This document shows, one piece after another, positions 53,417 through 62,866 of a stretch of DNA of 64,000 nt. A program made the position numbers and the translations under genes. The stretch spans positions 2,582,700 to 2,646,699 of the forward strand of contig NZ_CP011382.1 of the NCBI RefSeq assembly GCF_000734895.2. The letters are read 5' to 3'. Origin of the DNA: Calothrix sp. 336/3. Its GTDB lineage: Bacteria > Cyanobacteriota > Cyanobacteriia > Cyanobacteriales > Nostocaceae. Numbering within the stretch: the stretch's first letter is position 1; every line of letters starts with the position of its first letter. The notes under the pieces were generated by a model. It was not told where the DNA came from and ran no database searches. It saw only the letters and a list, made by a program, of their open reading frames with translations.

Positions 53417-54106
53417 TCAAACGCACTTCTCATATATCAGTAGTGTTTTGAATTCACCCACAGGTCGAATTTTGCCATTGGTAACAAAGGATGCGACTAT
53501 TTTTTCTGCCCTATCCCATCGAAAAGAACCTGAATAGAACAGGATTTTACCTTGGGGGTTAAGTTTATCTAAAAATAGCTGGAGTAGGGATTCATCATTC
53601 TGGTTGAGAAGGTGAGCGCGACTTTCTACATAAAACTCACAAAGATGAAAAAGATTGATAATATCAAAATTGGGGATTGTATTTGCCGTTAATGTATATA
53701 TATCTGCAAACAGTACTTTATAGTATTTGCCTAGGGATTCATCCTCAATCACAAAATCCACATAGGACTTATGCTCTGGAGCGGAAGCTGTAATCGCTAG
53801 TATTTCGTTTTTCTGTTCTAACTTTTGATTCTCTAAGCCAATAATATGATGTTCTCCGGTACCAAAATGAAATATACTTTTGCCGTGAATATTATTTTGC
53901 TGGATATATTCGTTAAAATGTACATCGCAGGGACAGTTCACATTTAGTTGCCAAAGAGAATCCTTGAAATATGCCTTCATCCCATTATCTTCAGGAACTT
54001 CAGGTCTTTTAATCCCAACTTTACGGAGAAACCTTCTGACAGTGGGAGTCATGATAGCAGACTTTAAACCACTCTTAACCATAAGAAAATACCTTGACCT
54101 TTGCAA
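53417..54106 (-). CDS. Methyltransferase-fold-like protein of unknown function
   Basis: A 229-residue protein without signal peptide. KSIFHFGTGEHHIIGLENQ resembles a class I methyltransferase motif I, and PNFDIINLFHLCEFY plus LDKLNPQGKILFYSGSF sit where motifs IV and VI would be, so a SAM-dependent methyltransferase-like Rossmann fold is likely. The glycine-rich loop is not canonical and a real SAM site is uncertain. An internal ATG at 54082 is an alternative start. Nothing adjacent shows a substrate. Confidence 0.55.
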   Translation of the reverse strand: MQRSRYFLMVKSGLKSAIMTPTVRRFLRKVGIKRPEVPEDNGMKAYFKDSLWQLNVNCPCDVHFNEYIQQNNIHGKSIFHFGTGEHHIIGLENQKLEQKNEILAITASAPEHKSYVDFVIEDESLGKYYKVLFADIYTLTANTIPNFDIINLFHLCEFYVESRAHLLNQNDESLLQLFLDKLNPQGKILFYSGSFRWDRAEKIVASFVTNGKIRPVGEFKTLLIYEKCV

Positions 54107-54685
54107 AAATTAAGTTGTCTTTGAATGGGTGTTCCAGTTACCGTAAAATATTGCAACTTCCATAACATCGAAGCGACTTTCTTGTTGTCACCCCATTGGC
54201 TTTCCAGACTATCTCAGAGTACACAGACCTATAGGTTGCAAAAAACTATGACCTGAATATACAGTATATTTTGCGCAAGTCAAGTATAAAAGTTAGGTTT
54301 CATCAGGCTATTGTACAGTCAGTTGAATCAAGAACTCTTGACTTCTTGACTGCTGGTTATTTGTGGCTCTTTATTTCTACTTGAAAAATAATAATACGAA
54401 ATCTTCCTAAACAAATATAGGAAAAGTCTATGCTTATGATATATGTTTCCGATGGGCAGCCACACTGGTAAGATAACGTGATGGAAAGCTGATATTGAAA
54501 ATGTCATCAAGCTGGGAAATTCCGGGTTGAAATGCTCGTGAGGGATTTTTGATTCAGGGAAGAGCAATTAGGGCTTACAATTTTTCGGTGACTCTACTGT
54601 GCTGACACGCTAGTTCCTTCAACGGGGGGAACCTCCGCAACGGACTGGCTCACCAAAGACAAAATAACTATAAGTATAACTACAC
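54107..54685. other. Spacer before argS
   Basis: About 580 bp. It contains a perfect inverted repeat AATATAC-A-GTATATT at 54256-54270, a TCAAGA-AC-TCTTGA palindrome at 54328-54341, and a dispersed palindromic repeat at 54609-54649. No supported gene. Confidence 0.5.
54609..54649. repeat. Dispersed palindromic repeat before argS
   Basis: GCTAGTTCCTTCAACGGGGG through CAACGGACTGGC forms an imperfect stem (GCTAGT..CCTT with AACGGACTGGC). This type of sequence is frequent between Nostoc-like genes. Confidence 0.6.
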
Positions 54686-56443
54686 ATGAATTCTACACAG
54701 GAACAATTAAGGGTAAAATTATCTCAGGCGTTAGTTGGGGCATTTGGTGAGGAGTTTGCCACCGTTGACCCGATTTTGGTGGCTGCGAGTAATCCGAAGT
54801 TTGGTGACTACCAGGCAAATGTAGCCTTATCTTTGAGTAAAAAGTTGGGACAGCAACCCAGAGCGATCGCCCAAGCAATTACTGATAAATTAGATGTTAC
54901 AGATATCTGCGAACAACCGGAAATTGCTGGTCCTGGTTTTATTAATTTACGCCTGAAAACAGATTATTTGCAAGCCCAACTGAATAGCATCCAAGCAGAT
55001 CCTCGACTGGGGGTAGCTGTAGCGAAACACCCGCAACGGGAAATTGTGGATTTTTCTAGTCCAAATATAGCCAAGGAAATGCACGTTGGACATTTGCGCT
55101 CAACAATTATTGGTGACGCGATCGCCCGCGTATTAGAATTTCTCGGACATGATGTCATCCGGATTAACCATGTGGGAGACTGGGGAACCCAATTTGGGAT
55201 GTTAATTGCCTATTTGCGGGAAGTCAAACCGGAGGTGTTAACCACTGCGGATGTGATTGATTTAGGAGACTTGGTAGAACTCTATCGTCAAGCAAAAAAA
55301 CGCTTTGATGCAGATGAAGTTTTTAAGGAAACCGCACGACAGGAAGTTGTGAAACTGCAATCTGGAGCAGCAGACACTCTGCAAGGGTGGAAATTACTCT
55401 GTGAACAGTCACGCAAAGAGTTTCAGAAGATTTACGACTCACTGAATATTCAAATTAGCGAACGGGGTGAATCTTTCTATAATCCTTTGCTACCAGGAAT
55501 TGTCGAAGATTTAGCAAATTCTGGCTTACTGGAAGAAAATCAAGGTGCGCAGGTAGTATTCCTAGAAGGATTCAGCAATAAAGAAGGGGAACCCCTACCC
55601 CTAATCGTCAAAAAAACCGATGGCGGTTATAACTATGCAACCACGGATTTAGCTGCTATTTGCTATCGTATCCAACAAGATGCCGCCAAACGCATAATTT
55701 ATGTCACCGATGCTGGACAAGCAAGCCACTTTGCCGGAGTATTTCAAGTAGCCCGTCGAGCTGGCTGGATACCGGAAGATGTGGAAGTGGTTCATGTGCC
55801 CTTCGGGTTGGTATTAGGGGAAGATGGCAAAAGATTGCGTACCCGTTCCAGTGATACAGTTAGGTTACAGGATTTATTAGATGAGGCGATCGCCCGTACC
55901 CGTGCAGACTTAGAAACGAGATTCCAGGAAGAGGAACGTCAGGAAACTCCCGACTTTATCAACCATGTGGCGAAAGTTGTAGGTATCAGTGCGGTGAAGT
56001 ATGCAGATTTGAGTCAAAACCGCACCAACGACTATAAATTTAGTTTTGACAGAATGCTCTCCCTCAAGGGAAACACCGCACCATATATGCTCTATGCCTA
56101 TGTGCGGATTCAAGGAATTAGTCGTAAGGGTAATATTGATTGGGAAAAATTGGGTACAGATACCCAAATTACCCTACAAGCAGAAGCCGAATTCACCCTT
56201 GCTAAACATCTTTTACAACTAGATGAAGTTATCAGCGAGGTGGAAAAAGATTTACTCCCCCACCGTTTATGCGAATATCTCTATAACTTGAGTGAGAAGT
56301 TTAATAAGTTCTTTGAAAGTTGTCCCGTATTGAAATCCGAGGAACCCGTGAGAACTTCGCGGTTAGCTCTCTGCTCCTTAACTGCCAGAACTTTGAAACT
56401 AGGTTTATCTTTGCTCGGAATTGAAGTTTTGGAAAGAATGTAA
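54686..56443 (+). CDS. argS: Arginyl-tRNA synthetase
   Basis: A 585-residue class I synthetase. The N-terminal additional domain opens the protein, the HIGH motif appears as HVGHLRST (about residues 133-140), and the KMSK region is replaced by [13 protein letters not shown], as in many ArgRS. The C-terminal anticodon-binding DALR domain has [19 protein letters not shown] and ends [10 protein letters not shown]. Length and layout are normal. Confidence 0.96.
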   Translation: MNSTQEQLRVKLSQALVGAFGEEFATVDPILVAASNPKFGDYQANVALSLSKKLGQQPRAIAQAITDKLDVTDICEQPEIAGPGFINLRLKTDYLQAQLNSIQADPRLGVAVAKHPQREIVDFSSPNIAKEMHVGHLRSTIIGDAIARVLEFLGHDVIRINHVGDWGTQFGMLIAYLREVKPEVLTTADVIDLGDLVELYRQAKKRFDADEVFKETARQEVVKLQSGAADTLQGWKLLCEQSRKEFQKIYDSLNIQISERGESFYNPLLPGIVEDLANSGLLEENQGAQVVFLEGFSNKEGEPLPLIVKKTDGGYNYATTDLAAICYRIQQDAAKRIIYVTDAGQASHFAGVFQVARRAGWIPEDVEVVHVPFGLVLGEDGKRLRTRSSDTVRLQDLLDEAIARTRADLETRFQEEERQETPDFINHVAKVVGISAVKYADLSQNRTNDYKFSFDRMLSLKGNTAPYMLYAYVRIQGISRKGNIDWEKLGTDTQITLQAEAEFTLAKHLLQLDEVISEVEKDLLPHRLCEYLYNLSEKFNKFFESCPVLKSEEPVRTSRLALCSLTARTLKLGLSLLGIEVLERM

Positions 56444-56706
56444 TAGACGTGAGTTCGATGAGCTTGGAGACTTCGAGAAAATCGATAAAAAATCTGTCCG
56501 AACGAGGATTATAAATCTGCATCTAACATCCAAAGTTCATTAAAAATGGACTAGAAATACAAATCGAATCCTTTACTATCAGTCATCTTGTAGAAGACTT
56601 GAGCTATTAGACGGCAATTTTTAATCGCTAACTCAAACCATCGAACTCACCGTCATTGCGACAGTCGGGAAGCAATCTCATTACTCATTACTCATTACTC
56701 ATTACC

Positions 56707-57198
56707 TTAATGAATATCACCCAAATAGATGTTTTGCTGAATTTGGCTAGTAATTAATAGATGTTTTAAAGCTGATGGATACAGGCGATATTCTGCGAGA
56801 TTACTAATAGGCAACCATTCCACCTTTTCTTGATTATCATCGGGGGAAACTCCATTTTGTAAGATATATTCCTCACAGACATGGCAAGCAAAAATAAAAT
56901 CTATAGTATGAGCATTTCTTGCCCATTCATCATTAGGTGTATTATTCGGAGAATAGGTAATGTGATTTTTGCCAATAAATTCCCGCACAAATAACAGTTT
57001 ATCTATTTTTACCAAAGTACCAATTTCTTCCAGACATTCACGTAACAAAGCTTGCTCAAGGGTTTCCCCGTGATGTTGCCCACCACCGGGTAAGAGATAC
57101 CATAATCCGTGGGTATCCCGTTTGGCGATCGCCAGCAAATAACCCTCCCGAACAATTAATGCTTTAGCTGCGGTTCTAATCCCTGGTTGTTTAGACAT
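56707..57198 (-). CDS. NUDIX hydrolase
   Basis: A 163-residue NUDIX enzyme. The complete Nudix box is GGQHHGETLEQALLRECLEEIG (about residues 39-60), matching GX5EX7REUXEEXGU. The substrate, a nucleoside-diphosphate derivative, is unknown. The frame opens up to 57345 but that would overlap most of the ATL gene; the ATG at 57198 (MSKQPGIRTAAKALIV) fits the fold. Its start overlaps the end of the ATL gene by 8 bp, so translation is likely coupled. Confidence 0.88.
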   Translation of the reverse strand: MSKQPGIRTAAKALIVREGYLLAIAKRDTHGLWYLLPGGGQHHGETLEQALLRECLEEIGTLVKIDKLLFVREFIGKNHITYSPNNTPNDEWARNAHTIDFIFACHVCEEYILQNGVSPDDNQEKVEWLPISNLAEYRLYPSALKHLLITSQIQQNIYLGDIH

Positions 57199-57517
57199 GA
57201 TGGCAGTAATCTGGAATCCACTGGTATATGCGCAAGTTAATTTTATCCTGTTGATTAAACTCGATACCCTCTTCTTGCAGTCGCGATCGCTGTACATCAT
57301 CATTACCCAGACGATGGGGGGAAGTGGAAATTTCTCCCTTCGCATTAATCACCCGATGCCAAGGAATTTTTTGCTCCTCAGTCACCCGAAATAAAGCATA
57401 CCCCACTAAACGCGGTTTTCCTGGCATATCTGCAAGGGTGGCAATTTGTCCATAGGTTGCCACTTTCCCGTAGGGTATCTGTCGCACCACATCATAGATT
57501 TTGTCATAGGCAGACAT
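57191..57517 (-). CDS. Alkyltransferase-like protein (ATL, MGMT family)
   Basis: A 108-residue homologue of the C-terminal domain of O6-methylguanine DNA methyltransferase. YGKVATYGQIATLADMPGKPRLVGYAL is the helix-turn-helix region. The active-site PCHRV is changed to PWHRV, with tryptophan W53 in place of the alkyl-accepting cysteine. ATL proteins bind O6-alkylguanine without removing it and hand the lesion to nucleotide excision repair. The overlap with the NUDIX gene makes a nucleotide-damage-control pair plausible. Confidence 0.92.
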   Translation of the reverse strand: MSAYDKIYDVVRQIPYGKVATYGQIATLADMPGKPRLVGYALFRVTEEQKIPWHRVINAKGEISTSPHRLGNDDVQRSRLQEEGIEFNQQDKINLRIYQWIPDYCHHV

Positions 57518-57649
57518 AATTTTATCCTCCCCTGGAAATTACTCTTCTCCTTCCCCATAAATTCAAAACTGACAAATCACTAGTATTTTTTCTGAAGGAT
57601 ACCTTAATTCGGTAAAATTCAGGATGAGACGGAGGAGAACACAAAATAT

Positions 57650-58381
57650 ATGGTAGCTGCAACAGATTTAAATATCACTGCCTTAGAAACAGAATACAGT
57701 CAAAAAACACCCAGGGAAATTTTGCAATTTGCCCTCGGAACTTTCGATAACATTGCCATTTCCTTTAGTGGTGCAGAGGATGTGGTTTTAATTGATATGG
57801 CATCAAAAATCACTAAAGATTTCCGCGTTTTTACCCTCGATACTGGACGCTTACACCCAGAAACATACCAGTTTTTGGATGAAGTTAGAAAGCATTATGG
57901 TATCAAAATAGAAGTCATGTTTCCCGATGCGGCAGAAGTTCAAACTTTAGTCGAAGAAAAGGGTTTATTTAGTTTCTATACTGACGGTCATAAAGAATGC
58001 TGTGGTGTCCGCAAAGTCCGACCCCTACGTCGCAAACTTAACACCTTAGATGCTTGGATTACTGGTCAACGCAAAGACCAAAGTCCCAGTACCCGCAACC
58101 ATATCCCTGTGATTGAAGCAGATGCTGCTTTTTCTACACCCGACCATTCCCTAGTTAAGTTTAACCCCTTGGCTAGCTGGTCTTCTGCCGAGGTGTGGTC
58201 ATATATTCGCGCTTTAGATGTACCTTACAATAAGTTGCACGAGCGGGGTTTCGTCAGTATTGGTTGTGAACCTTGCACCAAAGCTGTATTACCTAACCAA
58301 CATGAACGGGAAGGACGTTGGTGGTGGGAAGAATCCACTTTGAAGGAGTGTGGTTTACACGCAGGTAATTTGGAAAAATAA
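57650..58381 (+). CDS. cysH: APS/PAPS reductase
   Basis: A 243-residue enzyme of assimilatory sulfate reduction making sulfite. The PP-loop-type pattern [13 protein letters not shown] is near residue 40, the catalytic cysteine is C234 in ECGLH. Cysteines C117/C118 (ECCGVRKV) and C206/C209 (GCEPC) form the set that binds a [4Fe-4S] cluster, the mark of APS-type reductases; enzymes that use only PAPS lack it. Substrate preference should be APS or both. Confidence 0.92.
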   Translation: MVAATDLNITALETEYSQKTPREILQFALGTFDNIAISFSGAEDVVLIDMASKITKDFRVFTLDTGRLHPETYQFLDEVRKHYGIKIEVMFPDAAEVQTLVEEKGLFSFYTDGHKECCGVRKVRPLRRKLNTLDAWITGQRKDQSPSTRNHIPVIEADAAFSTPDHSLVKFNPLASWSSAEVWSYIRALDVPYNKLHERGFVSIGCEPCTKAVLPNQHEREGRWWWEESTLKECGLHAGNLEK

Positions 58382-58902
58382 TTCCAATTAGTCCATCCCA
58401 TAAGTTCTGAAGGGTTTGTAGTAGGTGTTAGCGAAGCGGCTGCTTAGCAGCTTTTATCGCTCAAATCAAGGGCTTTCGCCCTTACTACAAACCATAAAAA
58501 TACCACTCTACCAATACCACATTTTTGCACTTAGATTTGATTGTTAAGCAAGTGCTTGAGTGGCTGATAATTGGTTTGAGTAAATTTCCCTTACAGGAAA
58601 ATTCATATTGGTTATCTTTATTTATTTCTTCTTATTTTTTCTTCATAAACTCATACCTACGGTAACATTTAGTCGCTATAAATGTTTAATTTTTGTAGAT
58701 AAATCACCGGAAACAAGAAAATCAGTGATGATGTATTATGATGGTCGTGTTTCGGCATCTTGAGATACAGCAGATTGGTATTAGCTGAGGTACAGTACTG
58801 AAGTCTCAAACTTACAAAGAGACAATTCTACTGCTGAATTTTAACTTGTGATTTCTGCTGTCAATGATTCACCCATTAGCAATCCTAATTAGGAGGTCGG
58901 CT
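58382..58902. other. Spacer between cysH and the 39-aa gene
   Basis: About 520 bp. It has an 81 bp repeat element near its start (58413-58493) and then AT-rich sequence. The last 100 bp likely hold the small gene's promoter. I saw no NtcA site: GTATTAGCTGAGGTAC at 58777 has a 10 nt rather than 8 nt spacing. Confidence 0.4.
58413..58493. repeat. 81 bp MITE-like element
   Basis: Perfect 11 bp terminal inverted repeats GGTTTGTAGTA (58413-58423) and TACTACAAACC (58483-58493) enclose GCGAAGCGGCTGCTTAGCAGC and AAGGGCTTTCGCCCTT hairpins. It lies after the cysH stop and has no coding capacity. Confidence 0.8.
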
Positions 58903-59022
58903 ATGGACGGTATTTTAATTACGGCTCTACTTTCTACTTACTTAGTCATGATGGCAAGGAGATTAAAACATATTAAGTCCCTGACAGGTAATAGCAGCCC
59001 GAAAGCTATACTAGAGGACTAG
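58903..59022 (+). CDS. Small single-span membrane protein, 39 aa
   Basis: The frame reads MDGILITALLSTYLVMMARR, then LKHIKSLTGNSSPKAILED and TAG. A complete Shine-Dalgarno AGGAGG stands 7 nt before the ATG, the best ribosome binding site I saw in the window. Residues 4-18 form a hydrophobic helix followed by two arginines and lysines, so the N-terminus would be outside (or in the lumen) and the basic tail in the cytoplasm by the positive-inside rule. A TACTAAC-GAAT-GTTAGTA hairpin lies 40 bp after the stop. I do not recognise the product. Small photosystem or regulatory subunits have this shape, but nothing identifies it. Confidence 0.6.
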   Translation: MDGILITALLSTYLVMMARRLKHIKSLTGNSSPKAILED

Positions 59023-59586
59023 CTATTTTTGTGTGATTTTCCATCTCATCAGGTGTTCATTTTACTAACGAATGTTAGTAGCTTTTACCTTCAGTCATGG
59101 TGAGAGAATTATCTCATCAGCCAATGATTATTTAGGAATGAAGCATTGATTATTGGAGTTTGTTTGAAAAAGTCCAACAAGGTATAGTATTGTCATGCTA
59201 ACTGGAGCGGAAGGAAGCATCGAGAGCTGAGAGCATATATTGAAATGTTACTCTGCAATTAGCCTTACGCTGTCATTACCCTACGCTATCTAACCTGCAC
59301 AGAAGCAGCAAAAGCGTCTACACCATGACTACAAAGTACCCTTTTCAAACATACCCTTAGCTAAATCTAATCTATAACTATCCAGCCCTGATTCAATGCT
59401 TCACCCTATCCCATATTATTTTATCTAAAAACTTTATCATCCCTCTCTAGGTTGATGACGGGAATAAAAAGAATTATCACAAATTAACTCTGTATTTTAT
59501 TACCTCTTGATGCAGTTCTGTAAAAAAATATTCAGGATTTACGTTCAGAGATAAGATTCCCCTTTAATATCAACAAATGCACATAT
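59023..59586. other. Spacer after the 39-aa gene
   Basis: About 560 bp. It begins with the hairpin at 59063-59080. The remainder has no open frame with a ribosome binding site. An RNA gene cannot be excluded. Confidence 0.35.
59063..59080 (+). terminator. Possible terminator hairpin after the 39-aa gene
   Basis: TACTAAC and GTTAGTA form a perfect 7 bp stem with a GAAT loop, followed by GCTTTT. The T-run is short, so termination is only possible. Confidence 0.4.
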
Positions 59587-60564
59587 CTAAGCACTGTGGG
59601 TGATAAACTTGGTTGAAGTTAACCACAGAGAGGCAACTGTATACTTGACAAACATCGAGTTTTGTTTGGCATTACAAGAACTAGGCAATTCCACGCTTTT
59701 CTCATCATTTTTCAAAATTCTTGCCTGATAATTATATAGAGAACCATCGGGTTTTTCCAAGGTTAACTCACAGCGCACAATACTTTTGTCTTCCGTTTGT
59801 TCGATAATTCTGCCCGCAACCTTATAATCAAACCATTCCCAACCATAGCGATAGATTAACTCTCGCTCTAAAATCTGCATCTGACTGGGTAAAATTCCCC
59901 ACCCGCGATAACTTTTATCCAGACAGTTGACATCACCTGTACGTGTCAAGATAGATTGAAAAACATCCTGGGTTAAATTACCGTAATATCTCCCACTAGG
60001 TAAATCTATCGCTGTCGGTGCAAAACGATGTCCCCCAAAATGGCTAGATTTCCAAATTCGGACATCAGTAAACCCTAAATCTGCAATGGTACCGGCAGCA
60101 TGGAAGTAAAATGGACTGCCATAACGGGAACAACACATATCATGACTACCATGGGTGCAAACTAAGATATCCCTAGAATTATTAGTTTCTACTTCATAAC
60201 CGGGGTTCCTTCCCCGTAACCATCTACGAATTACAGTCGCTGCTTGTTCAATATTTTCTAAGCGAAATTCCCGTTTATCATAACCAGAACTTAACCCTTC
60301 TTGCTGTTGATAAATTAATAGAGTTTTCTCGTCTGTTTTATGAGACTCATTATTCGTAATCAGTAAAAATTTAATCGGTTGGCGACTACGTTTTACTTCT
60401 TCAACTAAAACCCGCAAATTTTCCGGAACCCATTTAGAAGTAAATGCTTCCGATGCCCAAGGGGTGGGACATTCTACTAAAATATAGGTTTGACAAGTGG
60501 TAGCAGTACCGATTGGTTCTTCTCCCAGATTACGTGTATTATCAGAGCAAAATGAAGTTTTCAT
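59587..60564 (-). CDS. Sucrase/ferredoxin-like family protein
   Basis: A 325-residue protein of the Suc_Fer-like family, with a thioredoxin-like ferredoxin domain. The central DILVCTHGSHDMCCSRYGSPFY motif carries the iron-sulfur cysteines, and IWKSSHFGGHRFAPTAIDLPSG is the conserved downstream block. The frame is open 22 codons further to 60630, but MKTSFCSDNTRNLGEEPIGTA (start 60564) fits family proteins. The function is unknown; electron transfer is likely. Confidence 0.83.
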   Translation of the reverse strand: MKTSFCSDNTRNLGEEPIGTATTCQTYILVECPTPWASEAFTSKWVPENLRVLVEEVKRSRQPIKFLLITNNESHKTDEKTLLIYQQQEGLSSGYDKREFRLENIEQAATVIRRWLRGRNPGYEVETNNSRDILVCTHGSHDMCCSRYGSPFYFHAAGTIADLGFTDVRIWKSSHFGGHRFAPTAIDLPSGRYYGNLTQDVFQSILTRTGDVNCLDKSYRGWGILPSQMQILERELIYRYGWEWFDYKVAGRIIEQTEDKSIVRCELTLEKPDGSLYNYQARILKNDEKSVELPSSCNAKQNSMFVKYTVASLWLTSTKFITHSA

Positions 60565-61836
60565 TGACCAAGTTTCATGAAATTTAACAACAAAGGATAT
60601 TACAAACAGAGACAGTGCAAATAACTGCACGCCAACAAATTATTAATTTCTAGTAGGAAAAATTATCTACCTAGTAAATTTTTCACTACCTTCAAGACAA
60701 GCAAAGATTTATTCCCTGATTAAATTGTAATCGCTTGTTGACAACATCGCTTTTTTACAATTTTTATTTCCAAGAATAAATTTAATAATAAAATACCTAC
60801 TCACAAAGGTAGAGTTGGTAGGTAAGGGAATTGACATCCGAGTCTTTGATTCTCTGAATACATTCCTTGTGAGCAAATCTGGTGACAAATGCTATTGTTT
60901 GTTCTGGTTTTTTCAACATAGCTGAGTGTAGATGTGTTGCAAGTTTTTCTCAACAATTAGATAAAAAAAGATTTTTTTAAGACAGAGATATACCAAAAAA
61001 GCATTTCTGCTTTGGCATAGATATTAGTAAATACACAACCTGATTTACTAATCCGGATATCTAGACAGAATTTTTTCTTGCTAACAAAATATTAGCTATC
61101 ACCAACAAAGTTAATCTCAACTATACCGTCGGAAACGCTTTGGGGATAGATTTTATCTGCCCTTGGGAGGAAGTATTACCAATATTTCAGAGTTTAAATA
61201 TACTTCTCTAAAATATAGATAATTACTGGTTACTGAACTCTGTCTCGACTCTAACCGATGTCAATAAGAAATGCAAGGTTTTGCTAACAATTTCAAGTTT
61301 TGTAACACAGGCTCACAGCAAAAACTACGTAAAATCAAGAATATCGGCTATCATATGACAAAAATATTACATATGAACAGTTAACTATTTATATACTTAT
61401 TAATAGTATTTCTCAGTAAAATCAAACTTGTTGCAAATCCATTCTGATATAGGGCAAGGCGATCGCCCCCCAGGTTCACAGTAGGTAATTGTGATATATA
61501 AAGCCCTTAACACCTGACTGTGCCGTATTCTATCAAAATCTGGCAGAGGGCGATCGCCGATACATTCTATGATTAATATAGGTAAAAAGAATAATCAAAA
61601 ATTCTCATATTTTCTAGACTAAATACCTGTAACTGCATGATAATCGTAGAAAAATTTGACTCAGTAATTACAAACCTAGACTATTCACAATCTTTGGGAA
61701 TATAGGCTATTTCAGAAGATAAATAGAATTAGAATCAAATCTATTTTCTCAACATTTTGTATTGAAAATAACGAGCATTTCAGATATTTTACCTATATTT
61801 TTGTATCTAAAAGCACAATTTAATTCGATAGAAACA
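60565..61836. other. Long AT-rich spacer before the ROK gene
   Basis: Almost 1.3 kb without a convincing gene. It contains CATATG-N12-CATATG (61353-61376), a CCAAAAAAGCA/TGCTTTGG hairpin near 60992-61015 and two HIP1 octamers near 61460 and 61549. The segment 61762-61836 is in frame with the ROK gene but is probably untranslated. A regulatory RNA is possible but not shown. Confidence 0.4.
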
Positions 61837-62784
61837 GTGACATTAATTCTTGCCCTGGATTTTGGTGGTACAAAGCTTGCAGCAGCAGTCATGGAAGGTG
61901 ATGATAGAGAATGGCGACAATATGCCAGGAGACTATCACCCCCAGAAGCTAATGCCACAACAGACATAGAAATCATGGTTGAATTAGCAACTAGCGTCCT
62001 AGGGGGGGCAAAACCCACGGCGATCGGTGTCAGTTTTGGTGGTCCGGTAGACGCGATCGCGGGAAATGTGCGGCTGTCTCATCACGTTCCCGGATGGGAA
62101 AATATCCCCCTCCAACAGTTTTTACAGGAAAAATTTGCCGCCCCCGTCAGCATTGATAATGATGCCAATATTGCAGCTTTGGGAGAGTGGCACTACGGAG
62201 CAGGTCAGGAATACGAAAGTTTATTTTATATCACCATCAGTACGGGTGTAGGCGGTGGTTGGATAATCAACGGCAAACCTTGGCGCGGTGCCGAGGGGAT
62301 GGCAGGAGAAATTGGACACATGGTTGTAGACCCCTCCGGACCCCTGTGTTTGTGCGGGAAACGCGGTTGTGTGGAGAGGTTAGCTAGTGGTCCCTACATG
62401 GCACAGGATGTACAGGAATTGCTGCAAACTGGGAGACGGGGAGAGGTAGTAGCGGAATTAATCAGAAATCATCCTCCAGTGGTGACAGGAAAGATAGTCA
62501 GTGAAGCAGCAGAGTTAGGGGATAGGTTAGCACAGGAAATTTTATATCGAGGTGCTTGGGGTTTGGGTGTCGGTATTGGCAATGTGGCGAATTTAATCAA
62601 TCCCCAGTTATTCGTCTTGGGTGGGAGTGTGACAAAAGCGGGTAAGAGATGGTGGGAGGTAGTGCGACAAACAGCACGGGATACAGCATTACCAGAGGTG
62701 AATTTTCAGATAGTACCAGCAGCTTTGGCAGATGATGCACCTTTGTGGGGTGCTGTCGCTTTAGCAAAAAATGAGGGGAAGTAA
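61837..62784 (+). CDS. ROK-family sugar kinase (glucokinase-like)
   Basis: A 315-residue kinase. The ATP-binding phosphate-1 motif is ALDFGGTKLAAAVME, the sugar-binding region is SIDNDANIAALGEWHYGAG, and the ROK zinc motif is LCLCGKRGCVERLASG. It phosphorylates glucose or a related hexose. A TTG at 61762 opens the frame earlier, but the extra residues are unlike the family; the GTG at 61837 starts directly before LILALDFGG. HAD and NagB-like genes follow, pointing to sugar-phosphate metabolism. Confidence 0.85.
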   Translation: MTLILALDFGGTKLAAAVMEGDDREWRQYARRLSPPEANATTDIEIMVELATSVLGGAKPTAIGVSFGGPVDAIAGNVRLSHHVPGWENIPLQQFLQEKFAAPVSIDNDANIAALGEWHYGAGQEYESLFYITISTGVGGGWIINGKPWRGAEGMAGEIGHMVVDPSGPLCLCGKRGCVERLASGPYMAQDVQELLQTGRRGEVVAELIRNHPPVVTGKIVSEAAELGDRLAQEILYRGAWGLGVGIGNVANLINPQLFVLGGSVTKAGKRWWEVVRQTARDTALPEVNFQIVPAALADDAPLWGAVALAKNEGK

Positions 62785-62866
62785 TTTGTAATTCGAGAAT
62801 ACTAATCTACCAAGGCAACTTGGACTGGTAAATTAACTTCATTACTCCCTACTCATCACTCATTAC

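Noticed and set aside
58777..58792. NtcA site GTA-N8-TAC before the 39-aa gene
   Set aside because: The sequence GTATTAGCTGAGGTAC has a 10 nt spacer, not 8.
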